A stretch of DNA of 64,000 nucleotides from Pseudomonadota bacterium. Lineage in GTDB: Bacteria; Desulfobacterota; Desulfarculia; Desulfarculales; Desulfarculaceae. The translations under genes and the position numbers were made by a program. The DNA is taken from assembly GCA_018902755.1 (NCBI GenBank), contig JAHIQI010000069.1, positions 186,001 through 250,000 on the forward strand, given 5' to 3'. The notes below the pieces were generated by a model. The model was not told the origin of the DNA, made no database searches, and saw only the letters and a program-made list of their open reading frames with translations. Of the stretch, positions 18,950-26,281 are shown one piece after another; the stretch's first letter is position 1, and each line of letters opens with the position of its first letter.

Positions 18950-20446
18950 TTAATTGGCAAGCAACGCGACTGTATCTTTAAAAGCCAATTTTGTAGCTTT
19001 CTCTAAATACGCAGGTAGTTCATCTCCACGAACTGAGCCAGGAAGGTGTTGACTAAGGAGTAATTTACCAGTAGAAGGCTTTGCATCATTTTCAACTGCG
19101 GTTTCAAGAAGTTTACGGATGGTTACATTACCTTCGTTAAGATGCGTTACAATTACGTCAAGTTCTTCAGCAGAAATGGTATAGACATTATCGATGGGTA
19201 TAAGTAACGAGTCTTTGCCATATTTGTTAAGTATGTTGTCAATTTTATCTTTGGCAATAAAATTGTAATAATCACGACCGCCACCTACATACATGTCCTT
19301 GTAAGTGGCTATTAGCAAAAAGTTTCTGTTTGGCTTTGAAACGTCAATTCCGCATTCAGTGGTATTCAAATCGTTTGCTGTGCTTAACGCTTGGTCTATT
19401 GCCTTAACTAAGTGTGTTTTTGTTTTATCTGCAATAATATTCTTTTCGTGGGAAGCCTTGCCAAGAGCAGGCATCTCAACGGCTTTTGCCTCGATAAATA
19501 CATTTATACCATTTTCAACAACTAAAAAGTCTACCACCTTATTGCTGCTTTTTGTTCGTGACTTAATACCATCCTCGGTTATATAGTCCAGACCAGCGTA
19601 CTTTAATGATCTTTCTACATATTTTTGAAACACTTTTGAAAAATTTTGGGCAAATACATATGGGTCGTTCGCACGCAGCAGATCATAGGCAAGATTTTGA
19701 GCGCTGTGATACAATAGGGCTCTAGCATAAGAAAAATATTTTTCATTTATATTTAATAGTGGTGCCATTTGTAAGGGGGTTTCTAGAAATAGTTGTTGCT
19801 GTAAAGAGCTTTTTGCCCATTTATTTTCTTTTAAAAATGCTGCTGCTTCTCGAGGGCCTAAAGATATCAGTTTGAAGAAATGATCTACAGTTTTGTGGTT
19901 TATGTGGCTTTGCAAAGATCTAAAGGGGATTTTTGTAGTGTAAAGTGCTTTTGGGGAGGTAACAAATAAAGAAACGAGCGCTACAGTTAACCTGATGTAT
20001 GTATGGAGATCAATGTTCGTTGTATTTATGAAAGATTCATTAAAATATGGGGTCTCGGGAAGAGTAACAAGAAGTTCAACTTGCCTTCCGAAATCACATT
20101 TGTTTAATTCTTTCCGCCACCAAAACTGCTGGAATGCCATTTTTCTGAACAGTAATAATAGGCCACCCTCGTGAGATGGTAACTGCTGCTTACCATCAAG
20201 GTCCTTAAGCATATTAACTAAAATGTTAAAGTTTTTTAGGCTTAAAGGCTTGGTCGTATATTGTTCGTTGCCTTGCTCTAGTAATGCCCACTCCACCAAA
20301 AGCATGAGCAGCCAAGGTGGGTATAGGGAATATTTTTCGGTATAAATTAAATCGGGAGTATTTAATATACTTATGGCTTGTGACACAATATCTAGCGGGT
20401 TATATTTCCTTATTTTGTTTCTTATTTTTTTATATTCTTGGAACAT
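18950..20446 (-). CDS. AT-rich predicted PD-(D/E)XK nuclease, putative defence protein
   Basis: A 498-residue protein whose composition (Lys, Asn, Ile, Tyr rich; A/T third positions) differs sharply from all neighbours, a sign of recent transfer. Residues 1-260 are helical and unrecognised. Residues ~270-360 carry a PD-(D/E)XK nuclease core: helix Glu278 in KYVERSL, Asp306 in VVDFLVV, Glu319 and Lys321 in VFIEAKAVE, and a later helix with Gln352 (KAIDQAL). The last ~130 residues are unassigned. No signal peptide or certain membrane segment is seen. No Shine-Dalgarno is evident before the ATG. No integrase or repeat boundary was found. A stand-alone anti-phage nuclease is an inference from composition and fold. 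Confidence 0.75.
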   Translation of the reverse strand: MFQEYKKIRNKIRKYNPLDIVSQAISILNTPDLIYTEKYSLYPPWLLMLLVEWALLEQGNEQYTTKPLSLKNFNILVNMLKDLDGKQQLPSHEGGLLLLFRKMAFQQFWWRKELNKCDFGRQVELLVTLPETPYFNESFINTTNIDLHTYIRLTVALVSLFVTSPKALYTTKIPFRSLQSHINHKTVDHFFKLISLGPREAAAFLKENKWAKSSLQQQLFLETPLQMAPLLNINEKYFSYARALLYHSAQNLAYDLLRANDPYVFAQNFSKVFQKYVERSLKYAGLDYITEDGIKSRTKSSNKVVDFLVVENGINVFIEAKAVEMPALGKASHEKNIIADKTKTHLVKAIDQALSTANDLNTTECGIDVSKPNRNFLLIATYKDMYVGGGRDYYNFIAKDKIDNILNKYGKDSLLIPIDNVYTISAEELDVIVTHLNEGNVTIRKLLETAVENDAKPSTGKLLLSQHLPGSVRGDELPAYLEKATKLAFKDTVALLAN

Positions 20447-20525
20447 TGTTCAATTATACATAAATCCATATAAATTGAGGCGCAATTCTTATGATAAATA
20501 ATTATTCTAGGAACTTTCCCCAAAT

Positions 20526-20561
20526 AAGGCCGAAGGCCCGGCTCCCCCGGACGGGAGAAAC
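20526..20561. repeat. Copy A of a 36-bp hairpin module
   Basis: Matches 21149-21184 at 33 of 36 bases. Both contain CTCCC and GGGAG that pair around a variable 6-base loop, followed by AAAC. Two of the three differences fall in the loop, as expected of a conserved RNA or DNA hairpin. It sits exactly where the AT-rich island ends. Unlike copy B it lacks the distal GCCTCCGGC arm. Confidence 0.6.
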
Positions 20562-20563
20562 TA

Positions 20564-20652
20564 GTTGCTAAATGCTGGTGTGCGGCCGTGTCTATCCGAC
20601 CTCTCCTCGCGCCGTTTGACTTCATCCCCCCGCAGGGCCATCATTTAGCAAC
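20564..20652 (+). promoter_or_regulatory. 11-bp inverted repeat and promoter of the DUF5661 gene
   Basis: GTTGCTAAATG (20564-20574) is perfectly complemented by CATTTAGCAAC (20642-20652). The right arm overlaps a candidate -10 (CATCAT, 20639-20644) that lies 17 bases after TTGACT (20616-20621). Looping or hairpin control of the downstream gene is possible. Confidence 0.35.
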
Positions 20653-20684
20653 AGCAACCCTCAAGCCAAGATCAGGAGGCATGA

Positions 20685-21122
20685 ATGAAACTGCCGGTGT
20701 ACGTGAGCATCGAAGAGGTGCAGCGGGTCTGCGCCGAACTGGGCATCCGGGACTGGACCAAACTGAGCGAGCCCAAGGTGGAAATGGCCGAGGCCGAGGT
20801 GGTGCTTAGGGAGGTCAACTCCGGGGGCATGCCCATAGTGGTGGAGGACTTCGCCGCCGGGCTGGAGGTGGAGCTGGAGCACGGCCTGCGCTTCCCCGAC
20901 GCCAACGTGACCAACAACCACCCCGTCCTCACCGGCATGATCGTGATGGCCCACTTCAAGGAGTCCCTGGACTATTACCAGCGCCTGGACGTGGCCGAAC
21001 TGGAGGGGGACCTGCTCAAGGCCCTGGCCGCCGGAGATCTGGCCAAGGCCAAGGCCAAGTACCTGAAGCTAACCCAGGCCAAGAAGGCCCTGAGCGAGAT
21101 CGAGGCCCGGCTGCTGGGCTGA
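20685..21122 (+). CDS. DUF5661 family protein
   Basis: A 145-residue soluble protein. The central stretch LEVELEHGLRF, then NVTNNHPVLTGMIVMAHFKE and LDYYQRLDVAELEG, matches the pattern I associate with DUF5661 (ElEHG, TN-T-D-P-LTGkI-lAHL-E, YY-RL--LE). The conserved His and Glu residues suggest a metal-binding four-helix-type core, which is inference. The Lys/Ala-rich C-terminal helix (KAKAKYLKLTQAKKAL) is extended. AGGAGG precedes the ATG. It is transcribed alone toward the RRM gene. Function is unknown. Confidence 0.7.
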   Translation: MKLPVYVSIEEVQRVCAELGIRDWTKLSEPKVEMAEAEVVLREVNSGGMPIVVEDFAAGLEVELEHGLRFPDANVTNNHPVLTGMIVMAHFKESLDYYQRLDVAELEGDLLKALAAGDLAKAKAKYLKLTQAKKALSEIEARLLG

Positions 21123-21144
21123 GGGCCGGCGAAACTCAGGGCAT

Positions 21145-21197
21145 AAAAAAGGCCGGAGGCCCGGCTCCCCCGAAAGGGAGAAACCTGAGCCTCCGGC
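21145..21197 (-). terminator. Terminator of the RRM gene, containing repeat copy B
   Basis: On the minus strand GCCGGAGGC and GCCTCCGGC (21189-21197 and 21152-21160) form a 9-bp outer stem followed by six T. The 36-bp module (21149-21184) lies inside as a smaller CTCCC/GGGAG hairpin. It probably ends transcripts from both convergent genes, more strongly the minus one. Confidence 0.75.
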
Positions 21198-21231
21198 TGA
21201 AAACTGAATCGCGGCCGTGGCCGCTAGGAAA

Positions 21232-21501
21232 CTACCAGCGGCGGGGCGGACGGGGCTCGCGGGGACGAGCTTCGTTCACCTTCAACTGACGGCCGTCCAG
21301 ATCGGCGCCGTTCATGCCTGCGATGGCCTGGTCCGCGGCATCGCCCTCCATCTCCACGAAGCCGAAGCCACGGGAGCGACCGGTCTCACGGTCAGTGATC
21401 ACCCTAGCAGACAGCACGGGGCCGTACTGCTCAAAAGCGGCGCGCAGGGTGTCTTCGTTGGAGTTGTAGGACAGGTTGCCCACGTAGATATTCTTTGCCA
21501 T
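21232..21501 (-). CDS. Small RRM RNA-binding protein
   Basis: An 89-residue single RRM protein: RNP2 is IYVGNL and RNP1 is RGFGFVEM, followed by the usual fourth-strand AIAGMNGADLDGRQLKVNEA and a short Arg/Pro tail (RPREPRPPRRW). Such proteins in cyanobacteria and proteobacteria are RNA chaperones often raised by cold. The start at 21501 follows a purine-rich AGAAGAGAAGAG; an in-frame ATG at 21549 lies inside a terminator hairpin and is unlikely. The mRNA has a leader of about 150 bases with its own terminator-like hairpin. Confidence 0.93.
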   Translation of the reverse strand: MAKNIYVGNLSYNSNEDTLRAAFEQYGPVLSARVITDRETGRSRGFGFVEMEGDAADQAIAGMNGADLDGRQLKVNEARPREPRPPRRW

Positions 21502-21529
21502 CTCTTCTCTTCTCACTCCTAAATCAAGG

Positions 21530-21562
21530 AAAAAACTAGCCCCTCCCATAAGGGAGGACGCT
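21530..21562 (-). promoter_or_regulatory. Terminator-like hairpin in the RRM mRNA leader (attenuator)
   Basis: Minus strand: AGC-GT-CCTCCC-TTAT-GGGAGG-G-GCT forms a hairpin followed by AG and six T, ending 29 bases before the RRM ATG. No gene lies between this hairpin and the RRM promoter, so it sits inside the leader and must be bypassed for expression. Confidence 0.65.
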
Positions 21563-21659
21563 CCTGGGGCCTTAGGGCCAGACTTTTGGCTTGGCTAGAC
21601 ATGCGAAAAGCAGGCTGGATCAAGCGGCTGGGTCGGGCTATCGGGCCAATTCAGGGCCT

Positions 21660-21687
21660 AGAATACCCTATAAACACAGGTTGTCAA
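21660..21687 (-). promoter_or_regulatory. Sigma-70 promoter of the RRM gene
   Basis: Minus-strand TTGACA (21682-21687), 16-base spacer, TATTCT (21660-21665). The predicted start near 21652 gives a leader of about 150 bases. Confidence 0.6.
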
Positions 21688-21793
21688 ATGGTTTTTTGAG
21701 GGAAAAACAGCGATACCCGACCGGCACGGTGTCGCCAGGCGGGTAGTGTTGCCTCTCCCGGGTTCGGCCGAACCGGGGAGATAGCCTTGTGGC

Positions 21794-21805
21794 GGTATAT
21801 ATACC
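21794..21805. promoter_or_regulatory. Perfect 12-bp palindrome GGTATATATACC
   Basis: Lies in the 435-bp gene-free stretch 21502-21936, about 110 bases upstream of the RRM promoter. Possible operator; no known regulator is assigned. No gene is supported in this gap. Confidence 0.3.
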
Positions 21806-21884
21806 ATGGGTGGTGCCTGCGGGCCACTGGGGGCGGAGCCAAGGGGCCGGGAGCGATCCCCCCGGCTGGCGACCGCGCGCCACG

Positions 21885-21913
21885 AAAAAAGGGCGGGGAC
21901 ATGCCCCGCCCTT
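21885..21913 (-). terminator. Terminator of the fabD-kor operon
   Basis: Minus strand: 10-bp perfect stem AAGGGCGGGG/CCCCGCCCTT with a 5-base loop, then T-run, 23 bases after the stop of the XRE-cupin gene. Confidence 0.88.
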
Positions 21914-21936
21914 GTGTGGTTGCGCTTGTAACCCGG

Positions 21937-22638
21937 TTACTTGTCCGGGCTGTAGATCACCGCCAGGATCTGCACCGGCTGATTGCCGTGGGGGCGCAGC
22001 AGGTGGGGCACGGTGGAGTCGTAGTAGATGCTGTCGCCAGGGCTCAGGATCTCCACCGCGTCGTCCACCAGGGCCTCCATCACCCCGTCCAGGACGTAGA
22101 TGAACTCCTGGCCGTCGTGGGCCGAGGGCGCGGCCTCGCCGCCGGTGGGTTGCAGGGTGACGATGAAGGGCTCCATGGAGCGGTTGGTCTTGTGGGGGGC
22201 CAGAGTCTCGTAGGTGTAGCCGTAGGTGGTGCCCTTTTGGCTGGCCTGACGGCTCATCTTCTGGCGGTCCTTGGTGCGCACCACGGTGTAGGAGCGGTCC
22301 CCGCCGCCGGAGATCAGGGCGCCCCAGCGCATGTCCAGGGCCTTGCCCAGCTTCACCAACACACCCAGGGGAGGGGAGGCGGTCTCGTTCTCCACCTCGG
22401 AGAGCATCTCCACCGGCAGTCCGGTGCGCTGGGCCAGGTCTTCCAGGCTCAGGCCCTTGGCTTCACGGAACTGGCGGATGCGCCGGCCCACGGGAATGGC
22501 CGGGTCGGCCGGGGCCTCCTGCCCGGCGGCCACCGCGTCCACTCCGGCCAGGAAGTCATCCTCCCGGCTGTTGTTGCCCTCCATGCCCTGCATCTGGGAC
22601 ATGAGATCGTGGTGCCCGTTCTCCCCCTTTAGCGCCAT
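21937..22638 (-). CDS. XRE-family regulator with cupin domain, kor operon
   Basis: A 233-residue regulator. After a ~50-residue acidic, poorly ordered N-terminal extension come an HTH_3 domain (RQFREAKGLSLEDLAQRTGL to EVENETASPPL) and a cupin (~140-232; HDGQEFIYVLDGVMEALVDD and DSIYYDSTVPHLLRPHG with candidate metal His). It is the last gene of the kor operon, 22 bases after korC, with TAAGGAGGGG upstream. Family knowledge suggests it senses a carboxylate or acyl-CoA-related ligand; control of the kor genes is inferred from position. Confidence 0.85.
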   Translation of the reverse strand: MALKGENGHHDLMSQMQGMEGNNSREDDFLAGVDAVAAGQEAPADPAIPVGRRIRQFREAKGLSLEDLAQRTGLPVEMLSEVENETASPPLGVLVKLGKALDMRWGALISGGGDRSYTVVRTKDRQKMSRQASQKGTTYGYTYETLAPHKTNRSMEPFIVTLQPTGGEAAPSAHDGQEFIYVLDGVMEALVDDAVEILSPGDSIYYDSTVPHLLRPHGNQPVQILAVIYSPDK

Positions 22639-22660
22639 GGCTTCCCCTCCTTAAGCCGCG

Positions 22661-23215
22661 TCAGGCGGCCTTTTGCTCGCTGACAAAGCGGGCTCCGGCC
22701 TCCAGCGCCTGGACGTTGGCCGGAATCATCTTGTGGTAGCGCGGGTCCAGGGCCCCGGTGAGGGCATCGGCCAGCTGCTGCACGGTGAGCACCCCGCTGC
22801 CCTGCACCACCGCTCCCAGCATGACCATGTTGGCCAGGCGGGAGTTGCCCACCTCGTTGGCCAACTCCAGGGTGGGCACCCAGCTCACCCGCTTGGCCCT
22901 GGTCTCGAACTGCCCGGCCTTGACCAGGCTGGCGTTGACGAACACATGGCCCTTTTTCTTGACCATGGGGCCGAACTTCTCGGCCGAGGGGCGGTTCATC
23001 ACCACCGCGCTTACCGGCTCGTGGATGATGGGCGAGCCCACCGGGCGGTCGCTGATCACCACGGTGCAGTTGGCCGTGCCGCCGCGCATCTCCACTCCGT
23101 AGACCGGCATGTAGGTTACCTGTTTGCCCGCCTGCATGGCGGCGTAGGCCAAGACGTTGCCCATGAGCAGGACGCCCTGGCCGCCGAATCCGGCGATTAT
23201 GGTGTCAAAATACAT
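22661..23215 (-). CDS. korC: 2-oxoacid:ferredoxin oxidoreductase gamma subunit
   Basis: A 184-residue gamma domain of the pyruvate/2-oxoglutarate ferredoxin oxidoreductase superfamily: GFGGQGVLLMGNVLA nucleotide-type loop, PVYGVEMRGGTANC, and GSRLANMVMLGA-type core. It shapes the CoA site of the complex. The start at 23215 is preferred over an in-frame start at 23236 because MYFDTIIAGFGGQG is the usual N-terminus. The gene lies 17 bases after korB. The substrate (2-oxoglutarate or a branched 2-oxoacid) cannot be fixed from this sequence. Confidence 0.9.
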   Translation of the reverse strand: MYFDTIIAGFGGQGVLLMGNVLAYAAMQAGKQVTYMPVYGVEMRGGTANCTVVISDRPVGSPIIHEPVSAVVMNRPSAEKFGPMVKKKGHVFVNASLVKAGQFETRAKRVSWVPTLELANEVGNSRLANMVMLGAVVQGSGVLTVQQLADALTGALDPRYHKMIPANVQALEAGARFVSEQKAA

Positions 23216-23232
23216 TGTTGTCCTGCCCCTGG

Positions 23233-23994
23233 TCAATTGGCCCGGACGTCTTTGTAGACGCCCAGGGGAAAGTAATCGGCCATTTCCTTGCCCACGCGAG
23301 CGTTGGCCTCCTCGGCGGACATCTTCCAGTTGGTGGGGCAGGAGGACAAAAACTCCACAAAGGAGAAGCCCCAGCCCTTGGTCTGGTAGGTGAAGGCGCG
23401 TTTGAGGGCAGCCTTGGCCTTCTTTAGATTCTTGATGTTATCCACCGACACCCGGGCGGCATAGGCGGTGCCCTCCAGGGTGGAGAGCATCTCGCAGACC
23501 CGGATGGCCATGCCGTCGGTGGCCGCGCTACGGCCATAGGGGCTGGTGGTGGTCACCTGGCCCTCCAGGGTGGTGGGGGCCATCTGGCCGCCAGTCATGC
23601 CGAACACCGCGTTGTTCACGAACACCACGGTGATGTTCTCGCCCCGGTTGGCCGCGTGCACGATCTCGGCGGTGCCTATGGCCGCCAGGTCGCCGTCGCC
23701 CTGGTAGGTGAACACGAAGCTGTCTGGCCTGGCCCGCTTGAGGCCGGTGGCCACCGCCGGAGCCCGGCCGTGGGGAGACTCCACCACGTCCACGTCGAAG
23801 TAGTCGTACATGAGCACCGAGCAGCCCACGCTGGCCGCGGCCAGGGTGTTTTCCTGGAGCCCGAAGGCGTCGATCTGCTCGGCCACCAGGCGGTGGATCA
23901 CCCCGTGGTGACAGCCGGGGCAGTAGTGGTAGGGTACGTCCTTAAGGGATTTGGGGCGGTCGAAGACCTGCTTCATCTTTGCCTTGGCGCTCAT
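23233..23994 (-). CDS. korB: 2-oxoacid:ferredoxin oxidoreductase beta subunit
   Basis: A 253-residue thiamine-diphosphate subunit. HYCPGCHHGVIHRLV is the N-terminal motif, and GDGDLAAIGTAEIVHAANR carries the Mg/ThDP-binding GDGD. AVFGMTGGQMAPTT follows. No iron-sulfur cluster motif is present, so electrons pass through the separate ferredoxin-like subunit. It decarboxylates the 2-oxoacid and makes acyl-CoA with reduced ferredoxin. Its ATG overlaps the korA stop (ATGA). The annotated start is that overlap, which gives the standard N-terminus. Confidence 0.92.
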   Translation of the reverse strand: MSAKAKMKQVFDRPKSLKDVPYHYCPGCHHGVIHRLVAEQIDAFGLQENTLAAASVGCSVLMYDYFDVDVVESPHGRAPAVATGLKRARPDSFVFTYQGDGDLAAIGTAEIVHAANRGENITVVFVNNAVFGMTGGQMAPTTLEGQVTTTSPYGRSAATDGMAIRVCEMLSTLEGTAYAARVSVDNIKNLKKAKAALKRAFTYQTKGWGFSFVEFLSSCPTNWKMSAEEANARVGKEMADYFPLGVYKDVRAN

Positions 23995-25052
23995 TTCAGG
24001 CCTCTCTTCCGCCAGATTTTCATGGCTTCCTTGGCCAACTCGTCCGGGGTGGGTATGGACCCCGGCGGACGGCCGTAGAAATCCACCGGGCAGGCGCACT
24101 CGGCGGCCAGCCGTACGTCCTCCACCATCTGTCCGGTGCTCATCTCCATGACCATGAGCACCTTGGCCTTGTCCGCCGCCTGGCGCACCGCCTTGTTGGG
24201 GAAGGGGAACAGGGTGATGGGCCGGAGCAGGCCCACGGCCTTGCCCTTGTCGCGCAGGATGTCCACGCTGGTGCGCAGGATGCGCCCCACCGAGCCGAAG
24301 GCCACCAGCAGAAGCTCGGCGTCGTCGGCGCGGTAGGTCTCGAAGCGCACCTCTTTTTCCATGCTCTTGTACTTTTTGGCCAGCATCCAGTTGTGGTCGG
24401 TCAGCTCGCCGTCGGCCAGGAACAGGGATTTGAGGATATGCCCGTGACGCCCCTTGGCCCCGGTGAGGGCCCAGGGCTTGTCCTTGGGCTTCTTGCGGTA
24501 GCTCTTTAGCTCCACCGGCTCCTTGATCTGGCCGATCAGGGCGTCGCCCAGCACCATCACCGGGTTGCGGTACTTGTCGGCCAGGTCGAAGGCCAGCATG
24601 GTGAGGTCGTAGTTTTCCTGGGCCGTGGAGGGGGCCAGCACCAGGGTGCGGTAGTCGCCGTGGCCGCCGCCCCGGGTGGACTGGAAATAGTCGCCCTGGG
24701 AGGGGTGGATGCCGCCCAGGCCGGGGCCGGAACGGCTCATGTTCACTATTACCCCTGGAATCTGGGAGCCCGCCAGGTAGCTGATGCCCTCCTGTTTCAG
24801 GCTGATGCCCGGGCTGGAACTGGAGGTCATGGCCCGGGCTCCAGTGGCCGCCGCGCCCAAGAGCATGTTGATGGCGGCCACCTCGCTCTCGGCCTGCAAG
24901 AACACGCCGCCGACCTTGGGCATGGCCGCGCTAAGGTATTCGGGGATGTCGGTTTGAGGGGTGATGGGGTAGCCGAAGTAGTAGCGGCAGCCCGCTTCTA
25001 TGGCCCCCATGGCGATGGCTTCGTTTCCCTTGATCATTACCCGCCGAGCCAT
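23991..25052 (-). CDS. korA: 2-oxoacid:ferredoxin oxidoreductase alpha subunit
   Basis: A 353-residue alpha subunit. MARRVMIKGNEAIAMGAIEA opens the pyrimidine-binding domain, with GYPITPQTDIPEYL and TSSSSPGISLKQEGISYLAG typical of KorA/VorA. The C-terminal transketolase-like domain ends with VVEMSTGQM-type VMEMSTGQMVEDVR. The ATG overlaps the korD stop (TGATG) and the stop overlaps korB. Alpha, beta, gamma and ferredoxin subunits are separate genes, the four-subunit type common in anaerobes. Confidence 0.92.
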   Translation of the reverse strand: MARRVMIKGNEAIAMGAIEAGCRYYFGYPITPQTDIPEYLSAAMPKVGGVFLQAESEVAAINMLLGAAATGARAMTSSSSPGISLKQEGISYLAGSQIPGVIVNMSRSGPGLGGIHPSQGDYFQSTRGGGHGDYRTLVLAPSTAQENYDLTMLAFDLADKYRNPVMVLGDALIGQIKEPVELKSYRKKPKDKPWALTGAKGRHGHILKSLFLADGELTDHNWMLAKKYKSMEKEVRFETYRADDAELLLVAFGSVGRILRTSVDILRDKGKAVGLLRPITLFPFPNKAVRQAADKAKVLMVMEMSTGQMVEDVRLAAECACPVDFYGRPPGSIPTPDELAKEAMKIWRKRGLK

Positions 25053-25267
25053 CACGCCTTCTCCTCTTTGTAGACCCTCAGGGCCATGTCCGGGCACAGT
25101 TCGGCGCAAAAGGTGCAACCGGTGCACTTGCCGTCGGAGCTAAAGGTGACGTAGGCGTAACCCTGGGCGTTGTAGTCTTTGCCCAGGGCCAAATTGTGCT
25201 TGGGGCATGCGAGCACGCAAAGCCCGCAGCCTTTGCAGCGCTCGCTCAGAACCTTTACCTGAGGCAT
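25052..25267 (-). CDS. korD: 2-oxoacid oxidoreductase ferredoxin (delta) subunit
   Basis: A 71-residue protein with two [4Fe-4S] motifs, CKGCGLCVLACP and CTGCTFCAELCP. It is the electron-transfer subunit of the complex encoded downstream, and is also short enough to be the usual VorD/KorD. A Shine-Dalgarno (AGGAGGGG) precedes it in the 28-base gap after fabD, consistent with one operon. Confidence 0.93.
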   Translation of the reverse strand: MPQVKVLSERCKGCGLCVLACPKHNLALGKDYNAQGYAYVTFSSDGKCTGCTFCAELCPDMALRVYKEEKA

Positions 25268-25295
25268 CTCGTTGCATCCCCTCCTAAGATGTGGC

Positions 25296-26219
25296 TTACA
25301 ATACCGCGGACACCTTCTCCAAATCGGCGGGCTCTTGTACGCCCAGCACGATGGTCGATGACGGCGCGGTCTTTTTGATAAGGCCGGCCAAGACGTTCTT
25401 GGGCCCGGCTTCTATGAAAACATCCACGCCCTGCCCCAGCAGCGCCTGGATGGTCTGAACCCAGCGCACCGGCGAGGTGAGCTGTTTCATGAGTTCGTTT
25501 TTGATGATCCCCTGATCGTTGGTGGGCTCCCCGGTGGTGTTGGGCACGTGCAGGCAGGTGGGAGCGGCAAAGGTGAGGGGCTCCAGGGCGGTGGCCATGT
25601 CCTTGCCCGCCTGGGCGATAAGCGGGCTGTGCCAGGCGCCAGAGACCTTCAAGGGAATGGCCTTGAGGCCCTTTTCCTTGGCCAGGGCTCCGGCTGCTGC
25701 CACGGCGTTTTTCTCGCCGGTGATCACCGTCTGGGACGGGGTGTTGTAGTTGGCGGGCTGCACCTCGCCCTCGACCTGTTCGCACAGGGCGGCCACCTCG
25801 TCGGGGCCAGCGCCCATGATGGCGGTCATGGCCCCGGGGTTTGCCGTGGCGTCGCGGTCCATGAGTTGGCCGCGAAGGGTGATCAGCTCCAGGCACTGGG
25901 CCGGGGTCAGCACGCCGGCGGCGGCCAGGGCGGCGTATTCGCCCACGCTGTGCCCGGCCACGGCATAGGGCTTTACTCCGGCGGCGGCCAGGCCCTGCCA
26001 GCAGCAGAGGTCCACCGTGATGATGGCCGGTTGCAGGTTGACCGTGCGGGTCAACTCCTCAAGGGGGCCCTCCTGGCACAGCTTGATCAGGGGCAGGCCG
26101 CTGGCCTTTTCGGCCAGGGCGAAGATGTCGCGGCCCTCGGGAGTTGCCTCCATCCAGGCCTGGCCCATACCCAGGTACTGCGACCCCTGACCCGGAAACA
26201 CAATGGCGGCTTTGGCCAT
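25296..26219 (-). CDS. fabD: Malonyl-CoA:ACP transacylase
   Basis: A 307-residue enzyme that loads malonyl groups on acyl carrier protein for fatty-acid synthesis. GQGSQYLGMG opens the fold, the nucleophile Ser91 lies in GHSVGEY, and the catalytic His is in GAWHSPL near residue 197. The start at 26219 follows GGAGG at ideal spacing; an in-frame ATG four codons upstream lacks it. It is separated from the usual fab cluster and leads the kor genes, so fatty-acid and 2-oxoacid enzymes share a transcript here. No other fatty-acid gene adjoins. Confidence 0.93.
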   Translation of the reverse strand: MAKAAIVFPGQGSQYLGMGQAWMEATPEGRDIFALAEKASGLPLIKLCQEGPLEELTRTVNLQPAIITVDLCCWQGLAAAGVKPYAVAGHSVGEYAALAAAGVLTPAQCLELITLRGQLMDRDATANPGAMTAIMGAGPDEVAALCEQVEGEVQPANYNTPSQTVITGEKNAVAAAGALAKEKGLKAIPLKVSGAWHSPLIAQAGKDMATALEPLTFAAPTCLHVPNTTGEPTNDQGIIKNELMKQLTSPVRWVQTIQALLGQGVDVFIEAGPKNVLAGLIKKTAPSSTIVLGVQEPADLEKVSAVL

Positions 26220-26243
26220 CAAATCCTCCAAGGTGATAACACG

Positions 26244-26270
26244 GAAAAACCGCCGGAATCGGCGGTAAAA
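26244..26270 (-). terminator. Hairpin between GAF gene and fabD
   Basis: ACCGCCG pairs with CGGCGGT around GAAT/ATTC; five T follow on the minus strand. It is positioned to end the glgC-GAF operon, but it also lies within about 10-26 bases of the start predicted from the fabD promoter. Confidence 0.6.
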
Positions 26271-26281
26271 ACCGAATAATT

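Noticed and set aside
18861..20561. Terminal repeats or att sites bounding the AT-rich gene
   Set aside because: The terminator at 18861-18890 and repeat copy A at 20526-20561 do not match each other and no direct duplication was found, so no excision boundary is claimed.
20422..20625. Minus-strand reading frame upstream of the AT-rich nuclease gene
   Set aside because: No recognisable features, overlaps the nuclease start and crosses the repeat module.
20564..20652. Integron attC-like site
   Set aside because: The arms read GTT...AAC outward, whereas attC has RYYYAAC at the left and GTTRRRY at the right; no integrase is nearby.
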